The notes beneath the pieces are model-generated. The model saw only the letters and a list, made by a program, of their open reading frames with translations. It was not told where the DNA came from and made no database searches. Position numbers and translations under genes: made by a program. A stretch of DNA of 64,000 nucleotides, taken from the NCBI RefSeq assembly GCF_036588685.1, contig NC_086386.1, positions 68,384,682 to 68,448,681 of the forward strand, in the 5' to 3' direction. Origin of the DNA: Mytilus trossulus. Taxonomy: Eukaryota; Mollusca; Bivalvia; Mytilida; Mytilidae. Positions 1 to 11,575 of this stretch are shown in pieces (positions within the stretch are counted from its first letter, which is position 1; each line of letters begins with the position of its first letter).

Positions 1-2625
1 CATATAATTTTCAACAACTGATTGAAGAAGCCACAAGGGTAACAAAAGATACTAGTACACTGATTGATCATATTTATGTCAATAATCCAAATATGATAGA
101 GGAATCACATGTGTGTAGATATGCAATTAGTGACCATTATCCTATCTGTTTAACAAGGAAAGAAGTCAACATAGGCAAAAAGAATACACACAGTACAATT
201 ACATATAGAAATTTCAAAAATTTCAACCAAAACAATTTTTTATTAGATCTGCAATCTACGCCTTTTCATGAAATTGAATTTGAAGAAAACCCCTCTGACT
301 GTCTACAATTGTTTTATGATATGTTGAACAAGGCTTTAGATAAACATGCTCCTGTTGTTAAAAAGAGAGTTAAAAGAGACAGACAGCCTGAATGGTATAA
401 TAGTGAAATCATTTACGCTAGGAATATGAGAGATAAATATAATGCACTTGGTTTATGGAGTGAGTTTAGATTTTGGAGAAATAAAACTAAACAAATTATT
501 GATAACTCAAAAAAGAATTATTATAAAAATATGGTAAAAGACTCAAATGACCCTAAAACATTATGGAAATGTCTTCACAGTCTGAACCCAAAAGTTAAAA
601 ATACACCATATGAGTTGGCCACAGAAGATAACAATACAACTAAAAGTAAAAAATGTATAGCTGATACTTTTAATAACTTTTTCACTTCCTGTGCGGAAAA
701 ACTAAGAGAACAAGGAAGTTATACACCTGTTAACAAAGCAGATTTTAGTAATCTTAGTAAATTTGTTAAAAATAAATTACATAAACATGAAAAATTTTCT
801 ATACCACCAGTGAATATGAATGAGCTATTTAATGAATTAGCAAAACTTGATATAAATAAAGCATCTGGTATGGATAATATTGGTCCAAAAATCCTAAGAT
901 TAAGTGCCCCTTTTATTGCATCACCTCTCACATATATATTTAACAGAATGATAGATACTGGTATATATCCTTCATTACTGAAGAATGCTAAGGTAACACC
1001 AGTTTTCAAGGATGGTGACAAGCTTTTAGCAACAAATTACAGACCTATATCAGTTCTTCCAACTTTATCAAAATTAATAGAAAAACATGTTTCTAATAAA
1101 ATGTACAAATATTTATCTAAACTTAAACTTTTACACCCTACACAATCTGGTTTCAGGCCGCAGCATTCTTGTCAAACTGCACTTATCAATATCATTGACA
1201 AATGGTTGCAAGAAATGAATGATGGTAATTTAAATCTAGCAATTTTATTAGATTTTAAAAAAGCTTTTGATTTGGTAGATCATGATATTCTTTGTTTAAA
1301 GCTTGAAATTTATGGATTTAGTGAGGCTACTGTTAGTTTTTTTAAGTCATACCTCAATAACAGAAAACAGCAGGTAAACATTTGTAATGTTTATTCTGAA
1401 CAACAACATATAAAATTTGGTGTCCCCCAAGGTTCTATACTTGGTCCCCTATTGTTTGTACTATTTATAAACGACCTTCCCTTATGTATTGAAAATTGTG
1501 AAACAGACCTATATGCTGATGACACCACTCTTCATAAATCTGGGAAAAACATAGAAAACATACATGATGATGTTCAAGAAGATTTATACAGGGTTGAAGA
1601 GTGGTGTAAAATGAACAACATGTTCATTAATGCAAATAAAACAAAATGTTTGGTTACTGGAACAAAACAGAAACTATCAATTCAGACTTATCAACCAAAC
1701 TTGATAATAAATTCAAAAGTTTTACAAAATTCTTCATGTGAAAAATTATTAGGTGTTAAAATTGACAGCACACTTAACTGGAAAAATCAAATTGACCAAG
1801 TTTGTGCTAATATATCATCCAGAATATACCTTCTTTCTAAAATAAAGAAGTTTTTAGATATAAATGCAAGGAAAACATATTACAATGGGTATATTCTTCC
1901 CTTAATTGACTACTGCTGTATTATTTGGGGTGAATGTAAAAATGAAGGGAAAACAAGAATTTTAAAACTCCAAAAAAGAGCAGCAAGATTAATTCTAGAT
2001 GCAGATCCTTTATCCCCCTCAGCCCCCTTATTTAAAAAACTTGGGTGGATGACAGTTGACAATAGAATAAATTACCACAAATATTTACTTCTATATAAAT
2101 GTATGCGTATGGAAGCACCAATGTACCTAGTTCAAAAGTTTAAACTGAAATCAGATAATAATCCTTACTCCTTAAGAGGTGTCACTCAAGGTAATCTGAT
2201 AGTTCCTAAGCCAAAAGCTGAACTATTTAAGAAATCCTTTGCTTATTCTGGATCAGTATTATGGAATGGACTACCACACAAAATGCGTAAGGCTCAAAAC
2301 ACTTTTACTTTTAAGCAAAGTATCAAGAAGTACTTAACACAATCCTGATAAGAAATATTTGCTACAATCATGACAATGTATATTTTTTTTTTTTTTTTTT
2401 TTTTTTATTCTCATTTGATTTTTTTGACTACATGTATACTTCTTAAACAGCATTATATCTTATGTTAATAACAATACATTGAACTACATGACTGTAAATT
2501 AACTATGTGTAAATATCTGTTTTGATTGTATTGTAATTTGTATGTGAGGGCCTCAGGGAAGATTAGTTTATTGTAACTAACTGAGTTTACCCTCTTTAAA
2601 TAAAGAATTTATTATTATTATTATA
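1..2625 (+). mobile_element. LINE 3' part with structured tail
   Basis: After the ORF the element has a short 3' UTR with a poly-T run near 2383-2406. A strong hairpin lies at 2546-2594, with arms beginning GAGGG and ending CCCTC and an inner TTAGTT/AACTAA pairing. AATAAA follows at 2599-2604, then an (ATT)n tail to about 2625. Such a 3' hairpin followed by a short tandem repeat is typical of LINE RNA recognised by its own RT. The element lies in the same orientation as the SLC10A7 exons that follow, and so probably inside an SLC10A7 intron. The 5' end and target-site duplication cannot be seen. Confidence 0.85.
3..2348 (+). CDS. Non-LTR retrotransposon ORF2 (endonuclease C-end plus reverse transcriptase), 5' end outside window
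   Basis: The frame is open from the left edge of the window to TGA at 2346-2348, so the protein starts before the window. The first residues (DHIYVNN, then AISDHYPI) look like the end of an APE-type endonuclease. Reverse-transcriptase blocks follow in order: YRPISVLPTLSKLIEK, SGFRPQHSC, LLDFKKAFDLVDH (first catalytic Asp), GVPQGSILGPLLFVLFINDL and the YADD box at about nt 1510. The C-terminal part carries the pattern SGSVLWNGLP seen at the end of CR1/L2/Jockey-group ORFs. It would copy the element's RNA at a nicked target site. No stop or frameshift occurs in about 780 codons, which suggests a young copy. I assign the CR1/L2/Jockey group from motif style; the exact clade is open. Confidence 0.9.
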   Translation, partial: YNFQQLIEEATRVTKDTSTLIDHIYVNNPNMIEESHVCRYAISDHYPICLTRKEVNIGKKNTHSTITYRNFKNFNQNNFLLDLQSTPFHEIEFEENPSDCLQLFYDMLNKALDKHAPVVKKRVKRDRQPEWYNSEIIYARNMRDKYNALGLWSEFRFWRNKTKQIIDNSKKNYYKNMVKDSNDPKTLWKCLHSLNPKVKNTPYELATEDNNTTKSKKCIADTFNNFFTSCAEKLREQGSYTPVNKADFSNLSKFVKNKLHKHEKFSIPPVNMNELFNELAKLDINKASGMDNIGPKILRLSAPFIASPLTYIFNRMIDTGIYPSLLKNAKVTPVFKDGDKLLATNYRPISVLPTLSKLIEKHVSNKMYKYLSKLKLLHPTQSGFRPQHSCQTALINIIDKWLQEMNDGNLNLAILLDFKKAFDLVDHDILCLKLEIYGFSEATVSFFKSYLNNRKQQVNICNVYSEQQHIKFGVPQGSILGPLLFVLFINDLPLCIENCETDLYADDTTLHKSGKNIENIHDDVQEDLYRVEEWCKMNNMFINANKTKCLVTGTKQKLSIQTYQPNLIINSKVLQNSSCEKLLGVKIDSTLNWKNQIDQVCANISSRIYLLSKIKKFLDINARKTYYNGYILPLIDYCCIIWGECKNEGKTRILKLQKRAARLILDADPLSPSAPLFKKLGWMTVDNRINYHKYLLLYKCMRMEAPMYLVQKFKLKSDNNPYSLRGVTQGNLIVPKPKAELFKKSFAYSGSVLWNGLPHKMRKAQNTFTFKQSIKKYLTQS

Positions 2626-3080
2626 TAAGCTTGAAAGCAAACTGAAGCAAAACAACATAATCAAATATCCACTAATATATATCTTTCCTCAATCAATGAA
2701 AATTGGAACCATGAAAGATAATTACTGAATCCACAGAAAGCTTTTTTTTTTAAAAAAGACCAAGCATATTCAATAGAAATTGTTATGATCATCATAATTC
2801 AGATAAGAAAAAATGGGAGGTGACAAAAATAACCAAAAGACATCTGGATGGCAACATACATTATACCACAATCAACTGGTTTTGTTACAACATTTTGTGC
2901 TGTAAATCATCCAGTTGTACATATTATATTAACAAAAGAATATCCTTGGTAAACTTAACTTTACATGTGAAATTGTGAATTCCCTGAAATGTACTATTTG
3001 ATAATTATTCTGCAGGCAGGGTTGTTTATGAAGTATGTATACCATCACATTTGTTTACTATATTATGTATTTTATTCCAG
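2626..3080 (+). other. SLC10A7: Probable SLC10A7 intron, no feature seen
   Basis: AT-rich sequence between the LINE tail and the first duplicated exon edge. It ends in a pyrimidine-rich stretch and CAG at 3078-3080. I found no coding similarity to the missing N-terminal part of SLC10A7 here. Confidence 0.5.
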
Positions 3081-3656
3081 GATCTGACTCAAGCTGTATT
3101 ACAGATAAGAATTCACCTGTTTATCCAATGTTTTACATTTATTGTCTTCCAGGATCTAACTAAAGCTTTATTAAAGATAGGAATTCACCTGTTTATCCAA
3201 TGTTTTACATTTATTTTATTCCAGAATCTGACTAAAGCTGTATTACAGATAAGAATTCACCTGTTTATCCAATGCTTTACATTTATTTTATTCCAGGATC
3301 TGACATAAGCTGTATTACAGATAAGAATTCACCTGTTTATCCAATGTTTTATGTTTATTTTATTCCAGGATCTGACTAAAGCTGTATTACAAATAAGAAT
3401 TCACCTGTTTATCCAATGTTTTACATTTATTTTATTCCAGGATCTAACTAAAGCTGTATTACAGATAAGAATTCACCTGTTTATCCAATGTTTTACATTT
3501 ATTTTATTCCAGGATCTGACATAAGCTGTATTACAGATAAGAATTCACCTGTTTATTCAATGTTTTACATTTATTTTATTCCAGGATCTAACTAAAGCTG
3601 TATTACAGATAAGAATTCACCTGTTTATTCAATGTTTTACATTTATTGTCTTCCCC
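3081..3656 (+). repeat. SLC10A7: Eight-copy 72-bp tandem array of an SLC10A7 exon 5' half with its splice acceptor
   Basis: Units start at 3081, 3153, 3225, 3297, 3369, 3441, 3513 and 3585, exactly 72 bp apart. Each encodes a version of [18 protein letters not shown] and ends in TTCCAG, a splice acceptor directly before the next unit; the eighth instead runs on into the rest of the exon. 72 is a multiple of three, so units are in frame with each other. Units 4 (3297) and 7 (3513) share the change ACTAAA to ACATAA, which puts TAA in frame, so only the last acceptor (3584/3585) gives an open exon. Units 4 and 7 lie three units apart, suggesting later expansion by a three-unit block. Confidence 0.93.
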
Positions 3657-6600
3657 TGCATCATGGTAGTGTTAGTGAACATGTTGTCTTTGTCATCATT
3701 TGATGGGCTCCTCTTACAAGGGTAAGTTGTGTAGAATGAAGAAGTATTGTAAGGAAAAACATATTATCAGGAGCCTGTAATTCAGTGGTTGTCATGAAAT
3801 CCACCTTCTACTTATAATTATATCCTGCATTGTGCAAGTTCTTAATGTAGAATGGCTTAATGAAAAACAGTAAATACTTATTTAATGGAACATAAATACA
3901 TTTCCAATGGAACAATTATCCTAATTATGTTTGACCAATCAAAAAGATAAATAAATGTTTTCAACATGTGCAACCCATAAACCGGTACCTAATGAATTGT
4001 GTATGTGAAGTTGATTGAATTTCAAGGGAGATAACTCAGCCCAATGATAAATGTTTCCATGTGTTGTTACTGCCAATATTCCTGAGGATGTCAGATTACT
4101 TTGACAGATTTGATGAACATAGCACCAAATTTACTGTCTAAGTTGAAATGGATAAAACAAATCTGATTCATCAAAAAACAATTAAAGCCTTGGTCTAAAG
4201 GTAAATTTAAAAACCATAGTTTTAGTCTAATTCAAGTTAATAATGTTTAGCAAACATCTTATTTGGCACATGCATGTGTAGTATGAGGTAAATTTCACAA
4301 CTGTTTGACATACACATATTTATTTTTTCAGCTTGAAAGTTTTAGGATGTATGCCTCCTCCAGTTTCATCAGCTGTTATCCTTACAAAAGCCATAGGTGG
4401 CAATGAGGTAAGAAAAGGATCAGTTACTTTATTGTATATACTATGAAACAGATTCCCTTCAAGGAAGATGAATTTTTACATGACTCTATGACATTAGAAA
4501 TGTATAGACTTTATTATTATTTTGGAAACAGCAACACTTGAACTATTGACGTCATACATCAATCACGTTTCTTTTGTGGCGTTAGTCAATTGTCTCATGT
4601 TACATCTCAATTTACGTGAACACCAATATTGTCATGGAATGTAGGACAATTAGAGATATGGACTATTCAAAAAAGCTAATATACAGAATATTCATTGCTT
4701 CAATCTGATTTAAGATCTCCATAAACACATACAGGGTTTGGTTATAACAGGGTTCATTGAGGTTTCAATTTGCTCTTTTTTGGAAAAATAAAATAAGAAA
4801 AATAATGTAAGTCAAAATTCCTATTGCACTTTCTTTTTAAAAATACATTAGAACTCATTACACAATTATCAATGAGAGATGAATATGATATAACTAAATC
4901 GCATGGTCAAATTGTTTTTTCTTCTGGACTGACTGTTTCCTCCACTTATTAAAACTTTCCACCATAATATAACCCAGCATAGAGTGGTGTTGTACCTTTG
5001 CAATCAATTAATCAATATTCTTCTTAACAGAATGGATGTTGCAAATGAAATCAAGTTCAACAGAACAACTAGCCAAAAATTACTAACAATTAAAGTTCAA
5101 GTTTAGGAAATACTATAACATATGTACACTGATAATGAACCTTAAAGGCTATATCCAACTGATGTATCTATTAAAGTGAGATAAATTGGTGCTCTTTTGA
5201 CAAAGGTTCTTATTGACATGTAAAAAAAAGAGTATGTTATTTAGTAAAGATGTTCAAAACTTACTTTATGGTTTGTTGTCACAGAACATCTTTAAAATTC
5301 AGCAATGCAAGGAATACAGGTTATTGTAGAATTTTGAAATGTTTTGACGGCAATTGAAATAAATTCTTTATCTGCTTCATTTTTAGCCAGCAGCCATATT
5401 TAACTCTGCACTTGGGAGCTTTTTGGTAAGTTTAATTTCTTTGAGAACCTCACATTTTAGAATTCAAAGTACACTCAAAACTCAATTATTTGAAGTATAC
5501 TATTTCAAATACTATTCTATATAAAAAGAAAGTTGATATTGTTTGATTGTGGATGAGACAACTGTCTGTCTGGGATCAAAAGAACCAAAAGGGCAAACCT
5601 TTGAATTGACATCTACAAGTCACCATTTCATCTTTATCTTTGGGCACATAGCTACTATATAAATCCCTTGATGAGCTGAATATAGAAAAATGAAGAAAAA
5701 AACAACAGCCTTGTATAAATTAATAACATGAAACAAAAATCAAATAAAAAAATATTACTGGATTGAAGCCTCCATTCCTTTGACTATTTTTGCCATCTTT
5801 ATACATATTTGATATAATTGGACATTTATCTGTCTGAATAAAGTATCAATTTGTGGAATCAACAAGATAGAATAGTACATATGACATGCAAGCATACATA
5901 GTTTGACATATTGATCATTTCAGGGTATATTTGCTACACCAGCCTTGATTTTAAATGTTGTAAGTATTTACATATACAGTTATAGGTAATAGATATAAGA
6001 AGATGTGGTATGAGACAACTCTCCATCCAAGTCACAATTTATTAAAGTAACCCATTATAGGTCAAAGTAAGGTTTTCAACATGGAGGCTTGGCTCACATC
6101 GAAGAGCAAGCTATAAAGTTTGAAAATATAGTTACTGGAAGAAATCATAACAGAACATAGCCTAAAGAATGTCATTTAAAATATTTGTTCATACTATTTT
6201 CTGTTTAAAATCAGCTGTTCTTATAATAAATGACTGCAATCAATGGTGAATTTCCTTACAGTACTGTATGACTACAAGCAAATATTCTTGATAGAACCTA
6301 ATTTTACACATAAAAATAATCGTACAAATTGTAACAAATGATAACATATGTATGTTCACACTTTTATTATTTAAGATTGGTAATCTTGTGGATGTACCTG
6401 TGTACATTATAGCCACACAACTTTCTCTCTTTTAGATTGGTAACCTTGTGGATGTACCTGTGTACAATATAGCAACACAACTTTCTCTCACAGTTTTGTT
6501 TCCTCTAGTACTTGGCCAGATCTTAAGAAAACATGCAAAGCTTTGGTTAGACAGAAAACATATACCATTCAGTTGTATTGGCAGGTAAATAAAATATTTT

Positions 6601-9600
6601 ATAAATAAACATAGCTTTATAAATGTAGATTTTAAAGTAGGATTTTCATGATAACATGTCTCCTTGTCTTTTTATTGAATTCACAATAGGCTCAGAACGC
6701 GTCAAATCTGTCCACAACTGACCAAGAATGGGATGTATATTTTCAGTGCTTAAGGTGGTACCTAACACTACAGGAACATAACTCTGTAAAATCAGCAGAA
6801 CGTTTTAATGACGTTGTGTTCTTAAGGGAATATTAAGCTTCTCAATGATCAAAATAAGTGTTTGTCAAACTGCTATGTAACCAGTGAAATTTTTCTGATT
6901 AAACGGTTGGTTCATTTTTTTTGATTTTTTTTATATTTTTGTGAAAGGGTCAAAGTAAATACTTTGTCAAAATTTTAAGAAAATTAAACGAGCCAAATTA
7001 ATTTTAGTTAAGGTGTTAGGTACCACCTTAAAATACAGACACAATGGCTTCTCCAGACAATTCACTGTAGTTTTTCTCCTTACTTTGAAGATCAAAGCAT
7101 TACTGACGATACTTTAATTTATAATTACTTTAAAATGACAATAAATATTACCGTATATATTGTAGAACACAAATTAAATTGAAACAGTTCTAAATTATAC
7201 TGTTTTAATAAAGAATGATTAAACATGTCTCAAAATGCAAAACTTATTTGTATGGTTAATGCATTTAGCTGCAAAAGTAGCATAGTTTGCAGTATGAACT
7301 AATGTAGTTACTTAAAGCTAGTTGAAGCCTCATAATCCCATGGCTTTTACAGTATAAGTATAATCTACTGGCGGGCATTCTTGAGCCTCCTTTTCCTGTG
7401 ATGTCACAGGTATTTCAATGTGGATTCATTTATCTTCTTAGGTATCAATTTTTGGTGTGATAATTTTTATATTTCTAGGGCACCTTATCAACTTTTGCTC
7501 TATTGAAGTAGCTAAAAATTTGTATTTCCTCAAGCATTTAAATTAATGGTTTTCTCTACCGAAATCAATGAAAATTGATATCCCATGAATATGAAAGAAT
7601 CCACAGTGCTAACTATATTCCCTTGTGTATTTTCAGCTGCATTCTGTTGCTGATTATTTATACTACATTCTGTGATACATTTTCCAATGCAAATATTGGT
7701 ATAGATTTTATCAGTTTGATGTCAGTTATATTTTTAAGTAAGTTACTTTGTCTTAATTTTAGTTAAAATTAAATAGAAACTACTTTATTTATTAAGTTTA
7801 TTATGGATACTATAAGTATTACACTTAAGAGGAAATGATTTTCGGATAATATAAAAATAAAATACTTCAATTTGTGTGTGATAAACACATTAGGGAAATG
7901 AAACATTTTTGGACAAATTTTAAAAGACATTTTGGTTAAAGAAACCAACTTTCATCAAACCTGGCTACTACTGTGATTATAAATAGAAAAAAATAAAGTG
8001 AACAAGTTCCGGAAAATCCTGTGAAGGGCCAATCCCTACCTTCAATTTGAGCCAAGGATATTTAAGTTATCCCCCTTTAAAAAACGACTAAAGGGGGTAA
8101 TTTGATTGGCAGAAATTACCATCAAGTAGATATATAGTTTATTTATTTTAATGTATATATGTTACAGGGAATTTGTGAAATCAGGGATTTTGTAAAATCA
8201 CTGAAATTTCAGGGAATTTGTAAAATCACTGAACTGATTAGTGATTTTATAAAATCCCTGATTTTGACTAGTGATTTTACAAAATCCCTGAAATAATTAA
8301 GATCATTTTTACAAAATCCCTAGCTCTATTTTCAGTGATTTTGCAAAATCCCTAACAATTTCAGGGATTTTACAAAACCACTGAAACTGTTAGTGATTTT
8401 ACAAAATCACTGATTAGTCCAGTGATTTTACAAAATCACTGATTATACAAATTCCCTGTTACATATATAAATAAAAAATTATTTAAGAAATAATTGATAC
8501 AAGCTATACTTTATTGTAGTTTTAACATGGGTAGGCATTATAATTGTGATTATTTTTGCCCGAGCAATAGTTAGGGCTAAAATAACACGAATCTAATGCC
8601 TAGCAATGTTAAAACTACAATAAAATATAGCTTGTATCAATAATTTTGATTCTGATTAGGACAATTAAGGTAATTTCCATGTCTGATGTGTATAAGTGTA
8701 GAGCCTTTGTGTAGGCTCTTCCATAAACCTCCCTTAGTTTGTAAACAATCAGACGACTGGCTGTTTTTTTCAGAGGGAGGGGTTTGGAACAGCCAGCACG
8801 AACTTTGTCGTATCTAGGTCAAATATGTCATTTGCCAATTGTAACACATTGTGGTCATAATATTATAACATGTGCATCATTTAAGAGTTTGAAAGTGTTT
8901 TAAGTTAATGTTATATATTAAATGCATGCCAAATATATGAAATGGTCCTAAATGCTGCATGAGCACATGTATATAATACAAAATTACAATGAATTATAGG
9001 ATATTGAATTTTCAAACTTGAACTTGCATTGACTTTTGATTTGTTATCTTTTATACTTTCAGTTGTAATAATCCAGTGTATACTTTTGTTTAGTATATTT
9101 ATGACAATAACTCAGGTGTTTAAATTGTTTACACCTCCTGATGCAGTGGCCGTTCTCTTCTGCTGTACTCACAAGTCCCTAACATTAGGTATGCAATGTA
9201 AATAAAAGAATTATTATGTTTCAGAAATATATATTACTTATACATTTGTATTAGCATTATTATTTGTTGGGCAACACTTTTCTTGAACTTTGAGTAATGA
9301 TGTACCACACATTAAAATGTTGAACCAAGAATGAAACTGCCCCCGGGTGCAGTATTTTCTCAAGTGTTGAAGACTTTTAAAATTGGTGGCCCTAAGCTAT
9401 TTTCTGCTCTTTGGACATGTTGTTGTCTCTATGACATGCTCCTGTTTCCATTCTCAATTGTATACTTTAAGCAAAAACAGCAAATTATTTATCAATGAAA
9501 ACATAATTTTGCATCAATTCAAGAAAATTGATACTCAAAGTAACTTAAGTTGCAGACATACACAGTATAATCATTTCATGAGACAGAATAAAAGGAGAAT

Positions 9601-11062
9601 GAACCATCTTTGTCACATTTGTTAGTTTATTCCAGGGTATGTCAATGTACAACAAAGTTTTTTTATGGTGATAACCACTCAAAACAAATTATTTGAAAGT
9701 TTATGAGACTATCAAATGTGCTTATTTGCTATTTTGTGAATGTATGAAGAAATACACACACACAAATCGCTTGAGAAAGCAGCACTATTGTTGTGAAACA
9801 ATTTTGGGAATATGATCATCTCGTAAAATGTTTAGGCTTTGTAATTATATAAATTATGACTCACGAAATATCCATATTCAAAGGTTTACCTACCAAATAT
9901 TTAGAAAGATATATCATGACAAATCACTCACAATCAACAAAATTTACGGTGAAAAGTTAACTAATTACCATGTGTGTATTGTACTCAAAATGTACCTCTT
10001 AAATAATATTTCTCTTTTAAATGTATACTTTTAAGAATTTAAGAAAATAATTGTATGAATACAGTCTTATTTCTGTTTTCTTTTTTTTTCACTAGGAATT
10101 CCAATTGTGAAAATTTTATTCAGCAATCATCCAGGTCTGTCTGTGATATCAGTTCCACTGTTAATTTATCATCCAACACAGATATTACTTGGTGGACTAC
10201 TAGTCCCAACCATCAGAGGCTGGTTATTATTCAATCAAAAATACAGGTCAGTTGTTGTAGAAACTTTTGAAAAAAGACCTACCCTTTATTATTATACCAG
10301 TTTGGTAGAGTCTACTTTCCAAAACTTGAATTGGATTTTAAAATTACAATTAAATCCGAATTATTTCCCTTGTTTGGAAGTATATTGGTATTATAAATAC
10401 TGATTTTCTGAAGTGCAGTGTATCTGCTGCATGTTGGAAAACAAAATACAATTAATAATCAACCAAATACATCTTTAAATCAACAGGAAATCTTAACTGC
10501 TTATCATTGACTCTTCACCATGCTTCCTTGAGGCCAAGCAGTTCTACATCCCAAAAAGAGAGATAACCAACTTTAATTATAATTTTACAGTAAAATTTAT
10601 GAATCAGGAAATGGGTGTTTGAAAGGGCTATAGACAAGAGGGATAAGTAGAAGTTTTGGATGATTCTATTTGAAACAGGGAGATTACTGTTTATTAGGAT
10701 GAGCCCCTTGTATCATCTCGAAACAATATGTCTGGAAAGAATTACAAAATTAGTTAGTTACTATTAAACACCTGTCATATCATAAAGATTGGACAGTGGA
10801 GATTGTGTACACTTCAGTGTGAAGGAGAAAAAAGGAAGATTTCCACCAAATATTTTTTTTAGAGCTAACACCCTTCATGTTTTTCAACATCAATTTTAAA
10901 AAATGATGCAAGAAAAAAACCCAAAGTAGACAAGTTCAAATTGTCTGATATTTTGTGAAATTTTAAGGGAGATAATCATTGAAGTATGTAAACTTGCATC
11001 ATATGATAAATGCTTTATGAACTCTCATTATCTTTTGTAGGACTCAGTTATCTAAGGTGTGA
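3585..11062 (+). CDS. SLC10A7: SLC10A7 ortholog (sodium/bile acid cotransporter 7), 3' nine exons
   Basis: Coding exons: 3585-3721, 4332-4407, 5387-5425, 5924-5959, 6436-6584, 7637-7737, 9063-9188, 10096-10246, 11041-11062 (TGA at 11060-11062). All introns are GT-AG and the phases fit, giving 278 residues. Human SLC10A7 has about 340, so roughly 65 N-terminal residues lie left of the window. Family signatures are clear: [54 protein letters not shown] and [15 protein letters not shown]. The protein is a multi-pass membrane protein of the SLC10 fold; in vertebrates it is a Golgi/plasma-membrane protein tied to calcium handling and glycosaminoglycan synthesis. The last exon adds only RTQLSKV. 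Without that splice the 10096 exon would read on to a stop near 10400. ATTAAA at 11162-11167 is a possible polyadenylation signal. Oddities: the tandem exon array upstream, a 60-bp partial exon copy at 6376-6435, and several MITEs in introns. Confidence 0.93.
5985..6125 (+). repeat. Fragment of an abundant dispersed repeat (family B)
   Basis: Contains AAGAAGATGTGGTATGAG, then GACAACTCTCCATCCAA and a TTATAGGTCAAAGTA block. The same succession appears at 24415-24510 and, in longer form, at 55865-56131. It is non-coding and lies in an SLC10A7 intron. Confidence 0.7.
6376..6435 (+). repeat. SLC10A7: 60-bp tandem copy of the 5' edge of SLC10A7 exon 6436-6584
   Basis: Bases 6376-6435 repeat the first 60 bp of the true exon region (ATTGGTAA-CTTGTGGATGTACC and onward) with few changes. 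The copy is preceded by its own acceptor-like TTTAAG. It ends in TTTTAG, which is the acceptor of the real exon and, in the copy's frame, an in-frame TAG. Use of the upstream acceptor would therefore stop translation. Confidence 0.9.
6754..7027. mobile_element. 274-bp MITE with TTAA target duplication
   Basis: Terminal inverted repeats GGTGGTACCTAACAC and GTGTTAGGTACCACC are flanked by TTAA at 6750-6753 and 7028-7031. No ORF lies inside. TTAA duplication is the hallmark of piggyBac-type transposition, so I infer a non-autonomous piggyBac-like element. It sits in an SLC10A7 intron. Confidence 0.85.
8150..8480. repeat. Palindrome array: repeated CAGGGATTTTGTAAAATC motif in an inverted-repeat element
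   Basis: Many copies of a short near-palindrome (CAGGGATTTTGTAAAATC or AGTGATTTTACAAAATCCC) occur in alternating orientation every 25-45 bp. The block is bounded by TATATGTTACAGGGAATTT on the left and its inverse AAATTCCCTGTTACATATA on the right, so the whole behaves as one foldback element. No coding potential. It lies in an SLC10A7 intron. Confidence 0.85.
8491..8645. mobile_element. Foldback (hairpin) element about 155 bp
   Basis: The left arm, from TTGATACAAGCTATACTTTA onward, is matched by an inverted right arm ending at about 8642. The arms are about 70 bp each, with a short centre near 8567. The transcript would form one long hairpin. It lies 10 bp from the palindrome array on its left. 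Confidence 0.85.
9285..9460 (+). repeat. Diverged fragment of a dispersed mussel-type repeat
   Basis: Shares the succession CCCCCGGGTGC, TGAAGAC, TTTTCTGCT and TTGTTGTCTCTATGACA with the better preserved copy at 23280-23430. Non-coding, in an SLC10A7 intron. Confidence 0.6.
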
Positions 11063-11296
11063 TGATGGTAATCCATAAAACAGATAATCAACAGTTCATC
11101 ATTAGTACCTCAACTGATTTTTATAGTATTATTTATTTGAGACATGACAATTTGATAATGTATTAAATATGATTTATTTTAACTGTTTTGTGTGAATTTA
11201 TTTGATATGAATGTGACATAATGAGACAACAATTTAAAAAAGGCTAATTAAAATGTGTTTTTTTTCAAGAGTCCCACCCTTCCCGTCTTCCCACAT

Positions 11297-11575
11297 ACCC
11301 ACTGTTTATTAGTTCAGAGAGGATGGACATCACACTAAACTCACAAACATGTAAATGAACCAAAAAACGCCAGAGGCTCATGAGTTGGGGCAAACACAAA
11401 AATGCTGTGGGGTTAAACATGTTTTGTGAGATCTCACCCACTGTTAATTAGTTCAGAGAAGACGGACATCACACTAAACTTTGAAACATGTAAATGAACC
11501 AAAAAAGGCCAGAGGCCACCTGACTTGGGACAGTCACAAAAAATCTGTGGGGGTCAAACATGTTTTGTGAGATCT
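11297..11575 (+). repeat. Two tandem copies of a 139-bp unit
   Basis: Units begin near 11297 and 11436. Both contain TTAGTTCAGAGA, GGACATCACACTAAACT, CATGTAAATGAACCAAAAAA and end in CATGTTTTGTGAGATCTCA. The GGGGTTAAACATG part resembles the tail of the family A repeat at 12880-13110. No ORF of note. From 11600 to 12870 I see no feature. Confidence 0.8.

Noticed and set aside
8150..8480. Regularly spaced palindromes that could suggest a CRISPR array
   Set aside because: Spacers vary, the units alternate in orientation, and the context is an intron of an animal gene.
10247..10403. Read-through end of the SLC10A7 10096 exon
   Set aside because: The sequence after 10246 loses family similarity at a good donor (ACAG/GTCAGT), and the 11041 exon completes the protein in phase.
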